Shown one piece after another: positions 7,937-17,284 of a stretch of 64,000 bases of DNA; position 1 is the stretch's first letter; each line of letters begins with the position of its first letter. Where the stretch lies: contig NZ_VEDO01000003.1 in the NCBI RefSeq assembly GCF_007677875.1, positions 372,001-436,000 of the forward strand. The letters are read 5' to 3'. Position numbers and translations under genes: made by a program. Source of the stretch: Variovorax boronicumulans. GTDB lineage: Bacteria; Pseudomonadota; Gammaproteobacteria; Burkholderiales; Burkholderiaceae_C. Below the pieces are notes generated by a model. It was not told the DNA's origin and did no database searches. It worked only from the letters and a program-made list of their open reading frames with translations.

Positions 7937-9028
7937 ATGGACAGCGAGACGACGATCCCCATCACGGCGCTCAAGGGCCGCGGCGCCGCCACGCGCATCG
8001 CGCACCGTTTCTCCAAGGATGCGCGCGATGCCTTCGACGATGGCTGGGGCACGTTGCAGGCCGATGACGGCGAGCCCGCGGCACCGTTGCAGACCGAGGT
8101 CATCTTCGAGGACGCCAAGAGTGCCATCGTGCAGCAGCAGTCGCCCGACATCTACTTCGAGCAGTCCGTCAATCCCTACCGCGGCTGCGAGCATGGTTGC
8201 ATCTACTGCTTCGCGCGGCCGACGCACAGCTATCTGAACCTCTCGCCCGGCCTGGACTTCGAAACCAAGATCATCGCCAAGCGCAACATCGCGCAGCTTC
8301 TGCGCGCCGAGCTCGCGCGGCCGCGCTATGTGCCGCAGGGCCTCGTGATCGGCGTGGCGACCGACTGCTACCAGCCCGTGGAGCGCGAGCTGCGGCTCAC
8401 GCGGGGCCTCGTCGAGGTGCTGCACGAGGCCCGCCATGCGTTCTCGCTGATCACCAAGTCCAGCGGCGTGGAGCGCGACCTGGACCTCATCGCCCCTATG
8501 GCGGCGCAGCAGCTCGCCGCCGTCTACGTGACCATCACCACGCTGGACGCCAGCATTGCGCGCACGCTGGAGCCGCGTGCGGCGTCGCCGCAGCGCCGGC
8601 TGCGCACCATCCGCACGCTGGCCGAGGCGGGCGTGCCGGTGGGCGTGAGCGTGGCGCCGCAGATCCCGTTTGTCACCGACGACATGGAGCAGGTCTTGGC
8701 CGCAGCCTGGGACGCCGGCGCGCGCAGTGCGTTCTACACCGTGCTGCGCCTGCCCTGGGAGGTGGCGCCGCTGTTCCGCGAATGGCTGGCCCTGCACCTG
8801 CCCGACCGGGCCGAGCGCGTGATGGCGCGCGTGCAGGAGATGCGCGGTGGCAAGGACTACGACAGCGACTTCGCCACGCGCATGAAGGGCAGCGGCATCT
8901 GGGCCGAGCTGATCGGCCAGCGCTTCGAGAAGGCCTGTGCGAAGCTGGGCTTCAACCGCGTGCGCGCGGCGGGCGACTTCGGCCTGTTCCGCCGCCCGTC
9001 GCTCGACGGGCAGACCAGCCTGTTCTGA
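7937..9028 (+). CDS. PA0069-family radical SAM protein, predicted SOS-inducible
   Basis: The 363-residue protein carries the radical SAM cluster motif as C84-x3-C88-x2-C91 (YRGCEHGCIYCFA), and the N-terminal ALKGRGA and HRF segments typical of the PA0069/Rv2578c group, distant relatives of spore photoproduct lyase. The reaction is not established. The ATG at 7937 gives the family N-terminus although no Shine-Dalgarno sequence is visible. A LexA operator ends eight bases upstream, so a DNA-damage role is inferred. The C-terminus ends in an FRRPSLDGQTSLF tail. Confidence 0.9.
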   Translation: MDSETTIPITALKGRGAATRIAHRFSKDARDAFDDGWGTLQADDGEPAAPLQTEVIFEDAKSAIVQQQSPDIYFEQSVNPYRGCEHGCIYCFARPTHSYLNLSPGLDFETKIIAKRNIAQLLRAELARPRYVPQGLVIGVATDCYQPVERELRLTRGLVEVLHEARHAFSLITKSSGVERDLDLIAPMAAQQLAAVYVTITTLDASIARTLEPRAASPQRRLRTIRTLAEAGVPVGVSVAPQIPFVTDDMEQVLAAAWDAGARSAFYTVLRLPWEVAPLFREWLALHLPDRAERVMARVQEMRGGKDYDSDFATRMKGSGIWAELIGQRFEKACAKLGFNRVRAAGDFGLFRRPSLDGQTSLF

Positions 9029-9038
9029 AGCCCCAAAG

Positions 9039-9060
9039 AAAACGCGGGCCGAGGCCCGCG
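9039..9060 (-). terminator. Intrinsic terminator of dnaJ
   Basis: A G/C hairpin (CGCGGGC/GCCCGCG, 9043-9060) is followed on the minus strand by TTTTCTTT. It lies between the convergent radical SAM and dnaJ genes. Confidence 0.7.
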
Positions 9061-9077
9061 TCATCAAGCACTAAACA

Positions 9078-10217
9078 TCAAGCGCTGAAAAACTTCTTCA
9101 GCCGGTCGGTCCAGCTCTCGCCCGACGGCGAGTGCTTGCCGCCGCCCTTGCGCAGCGAGTCTTCCAGTTCGCGCAGCAGCTTGCGCTGGTGCTCGGTCAG
9201 CTTGACGGGCGTCTCCACCGCGATGTGGCAGTACAGGTCGCCCGGGTAGCTGTCACGCACGCCCTTGATGCCCTTGCCGCGCAGGCGGAACTGTTTGCCG
9301 GCCTGCGTGCCTTCGGGGATGTCGATGGCCGCCTTGCCCGACAGGGTCGGTACCTCGATCTCGCCGCCCAGCGCGGCCGTGATGAAGCTCACGGGCACGG
9401 TGCAGTGCAGGTCGCCGCCGTCGCGCTCGAAGATGTCGTGCTTCTTGATGCGCATCTCGATGTACAGGTCGCCCGGCGGGCCGCCGTTGGACCCGGGCTC
9501 GCCGTTGCCGACCGAGCGGATGCGCATGCCGTCGTCGATGCCGGCGGGGATCTTCACCTCCAGCGTCTTCTGCTTCTTGATCTTGCCCTGGCCGTGGCAG
9601 GTGCTGCACGGCTCGGGAATGATCTTGCCCGTGCCGCGGCAGGTCGGGCAGGTCTGCTGCACGCTGAAGAAGCCCTGGCGCATCTGCACCGCGCCCTGGC
9701 CGTTGCAGGTGGTGCAGGTCTTGGGCTGGGTGCCGGGTTTGGCGCCGCTGCCGTGGCAGGTGTCGCAGGACTCCCAGCTCGGGATGCGGATCTGCGCGTC
9801 CTTGCCGCGGGCAGCTTCTTCCAGCGTGATCTCCATCGCATAGGACAGGTCGCTGCCGCGGAACACCTGGCGCCCACCGGCGCCGCGCCCGCGCTGCTGC
9901 CCGAACATGTCGCCGAAAATGTCGCCGAAGGCTTCGGCGAAGCCGCCGAAACCTTCCGCGCCACCGCCAGGACCGCGCATGTTCGGATCCACGCCGGCAT
10001 GGCCGAACTGGTCGTAGGCCGCGCGCTTCTGCGCGTCGGTCAGCATCTCGTAGGCCTCCTTGGCCTCCTTGAATTTCTCTTCGGCGTTCTTGGCGGAGTC
10101 CCCCTGGTTGCGGTCCGGGTGGTACTTCATCGCCAGCTTGCGATAGGCCTTCTTGACCTCGTCCTCCGTGGCGTTCTTGGGCACCCCGAGGACTTCGTAG
10201 TAATCGCGTTTGGACAT
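9078..10217 (-). CDS. dnaJ: Co-chaperone DnaJ (Hsp40)
   Basis: The 379-residue protein is full-length type I DnaJ. It has a J domain with YHPDRN at about residue 32, a Gly/Phe-rich linker, four CxxCxGxG zinc-finger repeats ([32 protein letters not shown]), and a C-terminal substrate-binding region. It stimulates the DnaK ATPase and delivers unfolded clients. It lies 86 bases after dnaK, separated by a hairpin that may reduce its expression relative to dnaK. Confidence 0.98.
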   Translation of the reverse strand: MSKRDYYEVLGVPKNATEDEVKKAYRKLAMKYHPDRNQGDSAKNAEEKFKEAKEAYEMLTDAQKRAAYDQFGHAGVDPNMRGPGGGAEGFGGFAEAFGDIFGDMFGQQRGRGAGGRQVFRGSDLSYAMEITLEEAARGKDAQIRIPSWESCDTCHGSGAKPGTQPKTCTTCNGQGAVQMRQGFFSVQQTCPTCRGTGKIIPEPCSTCHGQGKIKKQKTLEVKIPAGIDDGMRIRSVGNGEPGSNGGPPGDLYIEMRIKKHDIFERDGGDLHCTVPVSFITAALGGEIEVPTLSGKAAIDIPEGTQAGKQFRLRGKGIKGVRDSYPGDLYCHIAVETPVKLTEHQRKLLRELEDSLRKGGGKHSPSGESWTDRLKKFFSA

Positions 10218-10240
10218 GGTGCGTTCGGCTGGGCTCTGGC

Positions 10241-10287
10241 TTGCAAATCAAAAGGAACGCCGCGCGCAACCTTGGGCTGCGCGCGGC
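10241..10287 (-). terminator. Hairpin between dnaK and dnaJ
   Basis: A perfect 10-bp stem (10259-10268 with 10278-10287, 9-base loop) is followed on the minus strand by GTTCCTTTTGATTTG. It may act as a partial terminator or as a 3' stabiliser of the dnaK message. Confidence 0.5.
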
Positions 10288-10303
10288 GGGCCGGCGAGGG
10301 CGA

Positions 10304-12271
<1,968 letters not shown>

Positions 12272-12350
12272 GTTGCTTCTCCTGCTCTTCCTGAAATATG
12301 GGGATGACGGTGGGCGCTGGTCCGAAGGGATGCTCGCCGACTGTTGCTAA

Positions 12351-12377
12351 CGTGTGGATAACCGTGGGGGTTTCAAG
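12351..12377 (-). promoter_or_regulatory. Sigma-32-like promoter before dnaK
   Basis: The minus strand shows CCCCTTGAAA (CTTGAA at 12372-12377), a 13-base spacer, and TCCACACG as a modest match to CCCCATNT. The -35 element is strong and the -10 weak. Confidence 0.5.
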
Positions 12378-12405
12378 GGGACGCGGTGTGGATCGCCGGT
12401 GCAGA

Positions 12406-12969
12406 TCACTGCGGCGCGGCCACCGTCACCAGGGCCGGGCGCAGCACGCGCTCGGCGATCAGGTAGCCCTTTTGCAGCACGCTGACCACGGTATTGGGTT
12501 CCTGGCCAGTGCCGGGCACCATGCTGATGGCCTGGTGCTGGTGCGGGTCGAACTTCTCGCCGGCCGGCGGGTTGATCTGGATGACCTTGTTGCGCTCCAG
12601 CGCGCTCTTGAGCTGGCGCAGCGTGGCTTCGGCGCCCTCGCGCACCTGGGCCACGGTCGCATCGGTGTGGGACAGGCCGGTCTCCAGGCTGTCCATCACG
12701 GGCAGCAGGCTCTCGGCGAAGCTTTCCACCGCGAACTTGCGCGACTTGGCGATTTCTTCCTCGGCGCGGCGGCGGGCGTTCTCGGCCTCGGCCTTGGCGC
12801 GCAGGAACTGGTCGGCCAGCTCGGCGCTCTTGGCCTTGAGCGTGGCCAGCTCGGCCTGCGTCTGGGCCAGCACATCGGCCTCGGTGGCAAACGCCGCGGC
12901 CTCACGCTCCTCAGGGCTCATGGCGGTTGGCTCGGCGGATTTGTCGGTCGGTTGGGTCGGGTCTGTCAT
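12406..12969 (-). CDS. grpE: Nucleotide exchange factor GrpE
   Basis: The 187-residue protein has a long N-terminal coiled coil (residues about 25-80, [20 protein letters not shown]) followed by the GrpE beta domain ([20 protein letters not shown] and the C-terminal [17 protein letters not shown]). It releases ADP from DnaK. The ATG at 12969 (MTDPTQPT) is preferred; a GTG nine codons upstream is the only in-frame alternative. It is first in the heat-shock locus, with its own sigma-32-like promoter. Confidence 0.95.
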   Translation of the reverse strand: MTDPTQPTDKSAEPTAMSPEEREAAAFATEADVLAQTQAELATLKAKSAELADQFLRAKAEAENARRRAEEEIAKSRKFAVESFAESLLPVMDSLETGLSHTDATVAQVREGAEATLRQLKSALERNKVIQINPPAGEKFDPHQHQAISMVPGTGQEPNTVVSVLQKGYLIAERVLRPALVTVAAPQ

Positions 12970-13007
12970 GCGCTTGAATGGCTTGAAAAAGGTCACAACG
13001 GCTAACA

Positions 13008-13034
13008 GCTAGGGATTGCCCCTGTCGTTTCAAG
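13008..13034 (-). promoter_or_regulatory. Sigma-32-like promoter before grpE
   Basis: On the minus strand CCCTTGAAA (CTTGAA at 13029-13034) is followed after 13 bases by TCCCTAGC (13008-13015), a fair match to the heat-shock sigma factor consensus. It lies 39 bases before the grpE ATG. Confidence 0.6.
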
Positions 13035-13056
13035 GGTCGATCCGCACAAAAAGGCG

Positions 13057-13080
13057 AAAAAAAGCCGGCGTGTTGCCGGC
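13057..13080 (-). terminator. Intrinsic terminator of the FKBP gene
   Basis: On the minus strand a GCCGGC/GCCGGC stem with a 5-base loop is followed by seven T residues. It lies 20 bases after the FKBP stop and isolates it from grpE. Confidence 0.85.
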
Positions 13081-13100
13081 CCCAGCTGTGCGGCGCGCGG

Positions 13101-13451
13101 TCAGGCGACGCCGAGCAGTTCCACGTCGAACTTGAGCGTGGCGTTCGGCGGGATCACGCCGCCGGCGCCGCGCGCGCCGTAGCCCAGTTCGGGCGGGATG
13201 ATCAGCGTGCGCTGGCCGCCGACCTTCATGCCGGCCACGCCCTCGTCCCAGCCGCGGATGACCATGCCGGCACCCAGGCCGAACTCGAAGGGATCGTTGC
13301 GGTCGCGGCTGGAGTCGAACTTGGCGCCTTGCTGGCCGTCCTGGTAGAGCCAGCCGGTGTAGTGCACGGTGACGTGCTGGCCGGCCTTGGCTTCGGCGCC
13401 AGAGCCCACGGTGGTGTCCTCGTACTGCAGGCCGGATGCGGTGGTGGTCAT
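13101..13451 (-). CDS. FKBP-type peptidyl-prolyl cis-trans isomerase
   Basis: The 116-residue single-domain FKBP has the active-site stretches VTVHYTGWLYQDGQ, GWDEGVAGMKVGGQRTLIIPPELGYG and IPPNATLKFDVELL. There is no signal peptide, so it is cytoplasmic. It resembles the short FklB/SlyD-like FKBPs without an insert-in-flap domain. It accelerates proline isomerisation during folding, consistent with its position beside the grpE-dnaK-dnaJ genes. It has its own terminator. Confidence 0.95.
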   Translation of the reverse strand: MTTTASGLQYEDTTVGSGAEAKAGQHVTVHYTGWLYQDGQQGAKFDSSRDRNDPFEFGLGAGMVIRGWDEGVAGMKVGGQRTLIIPPELGYGARGAGGVIPPNATLKFDVELLGVA

Positions 13452-13471
13452 AAGGGCTCCCTGAAAGTGCA

Positions 13472-13492
13472 GGCGCCCCGAGGAGGGGCGCC
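13472..13492. other. Intergenic hairpin between the FAH and FKBP genes
   Basis: An 8-bp perfect stem (GGCGCCCC/GGGGCGCC, loop GAGGA) occupies most of the 54-base gap after the FAH-family gene. No T-run follows, so it is at best a weak terminator or processing signal. Confidence 0.4.
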
Positions 13493-13505
13493 GAAAAGCG
13501 GCGGA

Positions 13506-14681
13506 TTATGCCAGCAGGCCCCGGCGGCCCAGGTCGCGCATCAGGGCTCCCGCGCCATAGGTCCAGGGCGCGATCTTGTCGCTGTGGTTGACGCGGTTGG
13601 CCAGCAGGCCCAGGCGCGGTGTGGCCACCGTGACCACATCGCCGATGGCATGCGTGAACCCCTGGCCCGGGCCGTGGCGGTCCTGCGTGGGCGCGAACAT
13701 GGTGCCCAGAAACAGCACCAGGCCGTCGGGGTACTGGTGGTTCTTGCCGATGGCCTGGCCCGCCAGGTCCAGCGGGTCGCGGCTGATCTTCGTGAGGCTG
13801 CTCGCGCCGTCCATGGCGAACCCGTCCTCGCCAACGACGCGCATGGACAGGTCCGTGCGGCGCAGGTCGTCGATGCCGAAGTTCGCGTCGAACAGCCGGA
13901 TGAAGGGGCCGATCGCGCAGGAGCCGTTGTTGTCCTTGGCCTTGCCCAGCAGCAGTGCGCTGCGGCCCTCGAAGTCGCGCAGGTTCACGTCGTTGCCCAG
14001 CGCCGCGCCCTTGACGCGGCCGTTGCTGTCGATGGCCAGCACGACCTCGGGCTCGGGATTGTTCCAGGCGCTGCCGGGGTGGATGCCGACCTCGGCGCCC
14101 GTGCCCACGGCACTCATGGGCTGCGACTTCGTGAAGATCTCGGCGTCCGGGCCGATGCCCACCTCCAGGTACTGCGACCAGGCGCCCTGGGCGATCAGCA
14201 CCTCCTTGAGCCGCATGGCCTCGTCCGAGCCCGGCCGGATGCTTGCCAGGTTGTCGCCGATCACGCCGACCACGGCGCGGCGCACGGCCTCGGCGCGGCC
14301 CGCGTCGCCACGGGCCTGCTCCTCGATCACACGCTCGAGCATGGAAGCCACGAAGGTCACGCCCGCAGCCTTGACGGCCTGCAGGTCGCAGGGCGCCAGC
14401 AGCCAGGGCAGGGCGGGGTCGCGCGCGTCCCAGGCCGAATTGGCCAGCACGGCCGCCGTGTCGGCGATGCGCTCGCCGCCGTGTTCGCGCACGGCCGCAG
14501 CCGGGTCGTCGTGCTCGAGCAGCGCGCTGCAGGTGGGATCGAGGCGCGACAGGTCGTACACGCCGTCGGCGCGCACCTCGACCAGCACGGCGCCCAGGCC
14601 TTCCTGCCAGACGCGGCCGATCAGCACGGCGTCTTCGTGGTCCTGGGGCAGGACGGCTTCAGGCCGCAGGTGGGGTTGCAT
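13506..14681 (-). CDS. Fumarylacetoacetate hydrolase (FAH) superfamily protein
   Basis: The 391-residue protein has the FAH catalytic fold in its C-terminal half, with the metal-binding PEPEVVLAI segment (E-x-E), LGNDVNLRDFEGRSALLLGKAKDNNGSCAIGPFI and a family-specific N-terminal domain of about 110 residues. Members of this long subgroup include 2-keto-3-deoxy sugar acid dehydratases (XylX type), so a sugar-acid lyase is as likely as a C-C hydrolase. The start overlaps the upstream regulator by 23 bases, pointing to joint transcription and possibly regulation of this gene by it. The exact substrate is not evident. Confidence 0.85.
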   Translation of the reverse strand: MQPHLRPEAVLPQDHEDAVLIGRVWQEGLGAVLVEVRADGVYDLSRLDPTCSALLEHDDPAAAVREHGGERIADTAAVLANSAWDARDPALPWLLAPCDLQAVKAAGVTFVASMLERVIEEQARGDAGRAEAVRRAVVGVIGDNLASIRPGSDEAMRLKEVLIAQGAWSQYLEVGIGPDAEIFTKSQPMSAVGTGAEVGIHPGSAWNNPEPEVVLAIDSNGRVKGAALGNDVNLRDFEGRSALLLGKAKDNNGSCAIGPFIRLFDANFGIDDLRRTDLSMRVVGEDGFAMDGASSLTKISRDPLDLAGQAIGKNHQYPDGLVLFLGTMFAPTQDRHGPGQGFTHAIGDVVTVATPRLGLLANRVNHSDKIAPWTYGAGALMRDLGRRGLLA

Positions 14682-15024
14682 CGGTGTCGTCTCCGTGGGT
14701 GGGAACAGGGGGTTCGGGGGCGCGGCGCGGGCGTCCGGCAGCCCACTTGTGGGCGAAGGCCGGCAGTTCTCCGAGCCGCCGCACAAGGTCGGTGCCGGCG
14801 GGTGTGAGCAGGTAGCCTTCGGCGCCGTGCGTGAGCAGGCCGGCCTCGCGCAGTTCCTTGATGCGCGTGTTCAGCGTGTTGGGCGTGACGCCGCCCACGC
14901 TGTCCTGCAGCAGCCGGAAGGTCTGGGCATGGCCGTCACGCAGGGCCCACAGCACGCGCACGGCATAGCGGGCCTCAAGAAGCGCGAGCAGCTGGAAGAT
15001 GGCCGGTTTGTCCCGCGGGCTCAC
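14659..15024 (-). CDS. HxlR/winged-helix-type transcriptional regulator
   Basis: The 121-residue protein carries a winged helix-turn-helix (AVRVLWALRDGHAQTFRLLQ, then VTPNTLNTRIKELREAGLLT and a wing ending in YLLTPAGTDLVRRL), the arrangement of HxlR-like repressors. A GTG at 15024 is chosen because longer versions read through non-conserved, Arg/Pro-rich sequence, and because a 17-codon upstream ORF ends on it with a GTGA overlap. It overlaps the FAH gene and is divergent from prpE, so either may be its target. The ligand is unknown. Confidence 0.8.
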   Translation of the reverse strand: MSPRDKPAIFQLLALLEARYAVRVLWALRDGHAQTFRLLQDSVGGVTPNTLNTRIKELREAGLLTHGAEGYLLTPAGTDLVRRLGELPAFAHKWAAGRPRRAPEPPVPTHGDDTDATPPAA

Positions 15025-15074
15025 GTCCGCGCCCCCGGGCCTGGGGCGGTGGCAAGGCGGACGGCGGCGGGCAT
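15021..15074 (-). CDS. Possible 17-residue leader ORF overlapping the regulator start
   Basis: ATG at 15074 lies six bases after CACAAT, so it may be translated from a leaderless transcript. It encodes MPAAVRLATAPGPGART and its TGA overlaps the GTG start of the regulator (GTGA). It could set the reading level of the regulator by coupling. No family is recognised and the ORF could be fortuitous. Confidence 0.35.
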   Translation of the reverse strand: MPAAVRLATAPGPGART

Positions 15075-15080
15075 CGGCAA

Positions 15081-15086
15081 ATTGTG
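15081..15086 (-). promoter_or_regulatory. -10-like hexamer before the regulator leader ORF
   Basis: CACAAT on the minus strand, six bases before an ATG, is the same hexamer and spacing as at polA. No good -35 is seen. Confidence 0.35.
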
Positions 15087-15178
15087 CCAGCGGCGTATCC
15101 GAGTGCAACACCCGATTGCGTGGGCACAGCCGGGCCGGGCATGCTGCGCCCGCCCGCACTCCACCATCCTGAGGAAAC

Positions 15179-17089
15179 ATGTCCGCCTACGCCGAGTTCT
15201 ACCGCCGTTCGATCGAAGACCGCGATGCCTTCTGGGCCGAGCAGGCACGGCTCATCGACTGGCAGCAGACGCCCCAGACCATCTGCGACGACAGCCGCGC
15301 ACCGTTCACGCGCTGGTTCGCCGGCGGCACCACCAACCTGTGCCACAACGCGGTGGACCGGCACCTGGCCACGCGCGGCGAACAGGCCGCGCTGATCCAT
15401 GTCTCGACCGAGACCGGCGCAGAGAAAACCTACAGCTTCGCCGAACTGCATGCCGAGGTGCAGCGCATGGCGGCCACGCTGCGCGCGCTGGACGTGGGGC
15501 AGGGCGACCGCGTGCAGATCTACATGCCCATGGTGCCCGAGGCCGTGTTCGCGATGCTGGCCTGTGCGCGCATCGGCGCGATCCACTCCGTGGTGTTCGG
15601 CGGCTTCGCGTCCGGCTCGCTGGCTTCGCGCATCGAGGACGCCGAGCCCAAGCTCATCGTGAGCGCAGACGCCGGTTCGCGTGGCGGCAAGGTCATTCCC
15701 TACAAGCCCCTGCTGGACGAGGCCATCCGCCTGTCGCGCCACAAGCCGCCGGCCGTGCTGCTCGTCGACCGCGGCCTGGCGCCGATGGAGCGCACGGCAG
15801 GCCGGGACCACGACTACGCCGCATGGCGCGCGCAGCACCTGGACACCGTCGTGCCCTGCGTCTGGGTCGATGCCACGCACACCAGCTACACGCTGTACAC
15901 GAGTGGCACCACGGGCAAGCCCAAGGGTGTGCAGCGCGACACCGGCGGCTATGCCGTGGCGCTGGCCGCCAGCCTGCCGCACATCTTCATGGGCAAGCCG
16001 GGCGAAACCTTCTTTTGCACCAGCGACATCGGCTGGGTCGTGGGCCACAGCTACATCGTCTACGGCCCGCTGATCGGCGGCATGGCCACCATCCTCTACG
16101 AAGGGCTGCCCACGCGCGGGCTGGACGGCTGCAACGACCCCGGCATCTGGTGGTCGCTGGTCGAGAAATACAAGGCCACGGTGATGTTCAGCGCGCCCAC
16201 GGCCGTGCGCGTGCTCAAGAAGCAGGACCCGGCCTACCTCAAGAAATACGATGTTTCCAGCCTGAAGGCCTTGTTCCTGGCCGGCGAGCCGCTGGACGAG
16301 CCCACGGGCCGCTGGATCGCCGATGCGCTGGGCGTGCCCATCATCGACAACTACTGGCAGACCGAGACCGGATGGCCGCTCATGACCATCGCCAACGGCG
16401 TGGAGAGCAGGCCCAGCAAGTTCGGCAGCCCGGGCGTGCCCATGTACGGTTTCGACGTGCGCCTGCTCGACGAGGCCACGGGCGACGAGCTCACGGGGCC
16501 TGACCAGAAAGGCGTGGTGGTCGTCCAGGGGCCGACGCCGCCGGGCTTCATGCAGACCGTCTGGCGCGACGATGCGCGCTTCGTCAAGACCTACTGGGAC
16601 AGCATCCCGGGCAAGCGCGTCTACAGCACCTTCGACTGGGGTGTGCGCGATGCCGACGGCTACTACTACATCCTGGGCCGCACCGACGACGTGATCAACG
16701 TGGCCGGCCACCGCCTGGGCACGCGCGAGATCGAAGAGAGCATCTCCGGCCACCCGAACGTGGCGGAGGTGGCGGTGGTGGGGGTGGCCGATGCGCTCAA
16801 GGGCCAGGTGGCGATGGCCTTCGTCGTCGCGCGCGACGCGAGCGCTCTAGTGAACGACGCCGCCAGATCGAAGCTCGAGGGCGAGATCATGAAGGTTGTC
16901 GATGCCCAGCTCGGGGCACTGGCGCGGCCGGCGCGTGTGCAATTCGTCGGCATGCTGCCCAAGACCCGCAGCGGCAAGTTGCTGCGCCGCGCGATCCAGG
17001 CGGTCTGCGAGGGACGCGACACGGGCGACCTCACGACCATGGAAGATCCCGGCGCGCTGCAGCAGATCCGCGACCTTGTGGTCCGCTGA
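15179..17089 (+). CDS. prpE: Propionate-CoA ligase (propionyl-CoA synthetase) PrpE
   Basis: The 636-residue protein of the acetyl/propionyl-CoA synthetase family has the AMP-binding motif YTSGTTGKPKG (residue about 240), the adenylation motif NYWQTETGWP, GRTDDVINVAGHRLGTREIEE, and the C-terminal PKTRSGKLLRR, whose lysine is the usual acetylation site. The length and N-terminus (YAEFYRRSIEDRDAFWAEQA) fit PrpE rather than Acs. It activates propionate to propionyl-CoA for the methylcitrate cycle. GAGGA lies seven bases before the ATG. No prpB, prpC or acnD genes adjoin. Confidence 0.92.
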   Translation: MSAYAEFYRRSIEDRDAFWAEQARLIDWQQTPQTICDDSRAPFTRWFAGGTTNLCHNAVDRHLATRGEQAALIHVSTETGAEKTYSFAELHAEVQRMAATLRALDVGQGDRVQIYMPMVPEAVFAMLACARIGAIHSVVFGGFASGSLASRIEDAEPKLIVSADAGSRGGKVIPYKPLLDEAIRLSRHKPPAVLLVDRGLAPMERTAGRDHDYAAWRAQHLDTVVPCVWVDATHTSYTLYTSGTTGKPKGVQRDTGGYAVALAASLPHIFMGKPGETFFCTSDIGWVVGHSYIVYGPLIGGMATILYEGLPTRGLDGCNDPGIWWSLVEKYKATVMFSAPTAVRVLKKQDPAYLKKYDVSSLKALFLAGEPLDEPTGRWIADALGVPIIDNYWQTETGWPLMTIANGVESRPSKFGSPGVPMYGFDVRLLDEATGDELTGPDQKGVVVVQGPTPPGFMQTVWRDDARFVKTYWDSIPGKRVYSTFDWGVRDADGYYYILGRTDDVINVAGHRLGTREIEESISGHPNVAEVAVVGVADALKGQVAMAFVVARDASALVNDAARSKLEGEIMKVVDAQLGALARPARVQFVGMLPKTRSGKLLRRAIQAVCEGRDTGDLTTMEDPGALQQIRDLVVR

Positions 17090-17157
17090 AGCGACCGCCG
17101 GGGGGCGTGAGATCGGCGCAACAGCCCGCGCTGTTCCACACCCCCCCGCACGGATGG

Positions 17158-17166
17158 TGTGATAAT
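17158..17166 (+). promoter_or_regulatory. Extended -10-like element in the sucA leader
   Basis: TGTGATAAT resembles an extended -10 (TGn plus GATAAT) in the 195-base gap between prpE and sucA. No clear -35 is present. If used, the sucA leader would be about 110 bases long. The rest of the gap holds nothing I can name. Confidence 0.35.
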
Positions 17167-17284
17167 CGCCGGCCGAACTTAGGCCCTTCCCAGCCACAGT
17201 CGCATCCGCCAACCGGTTCAGCCGTGTCGCGGAAGGTCATGCAAACCAGCTAATGTTCCCCCAAGGGGAACGGAGGTCAGCGCA

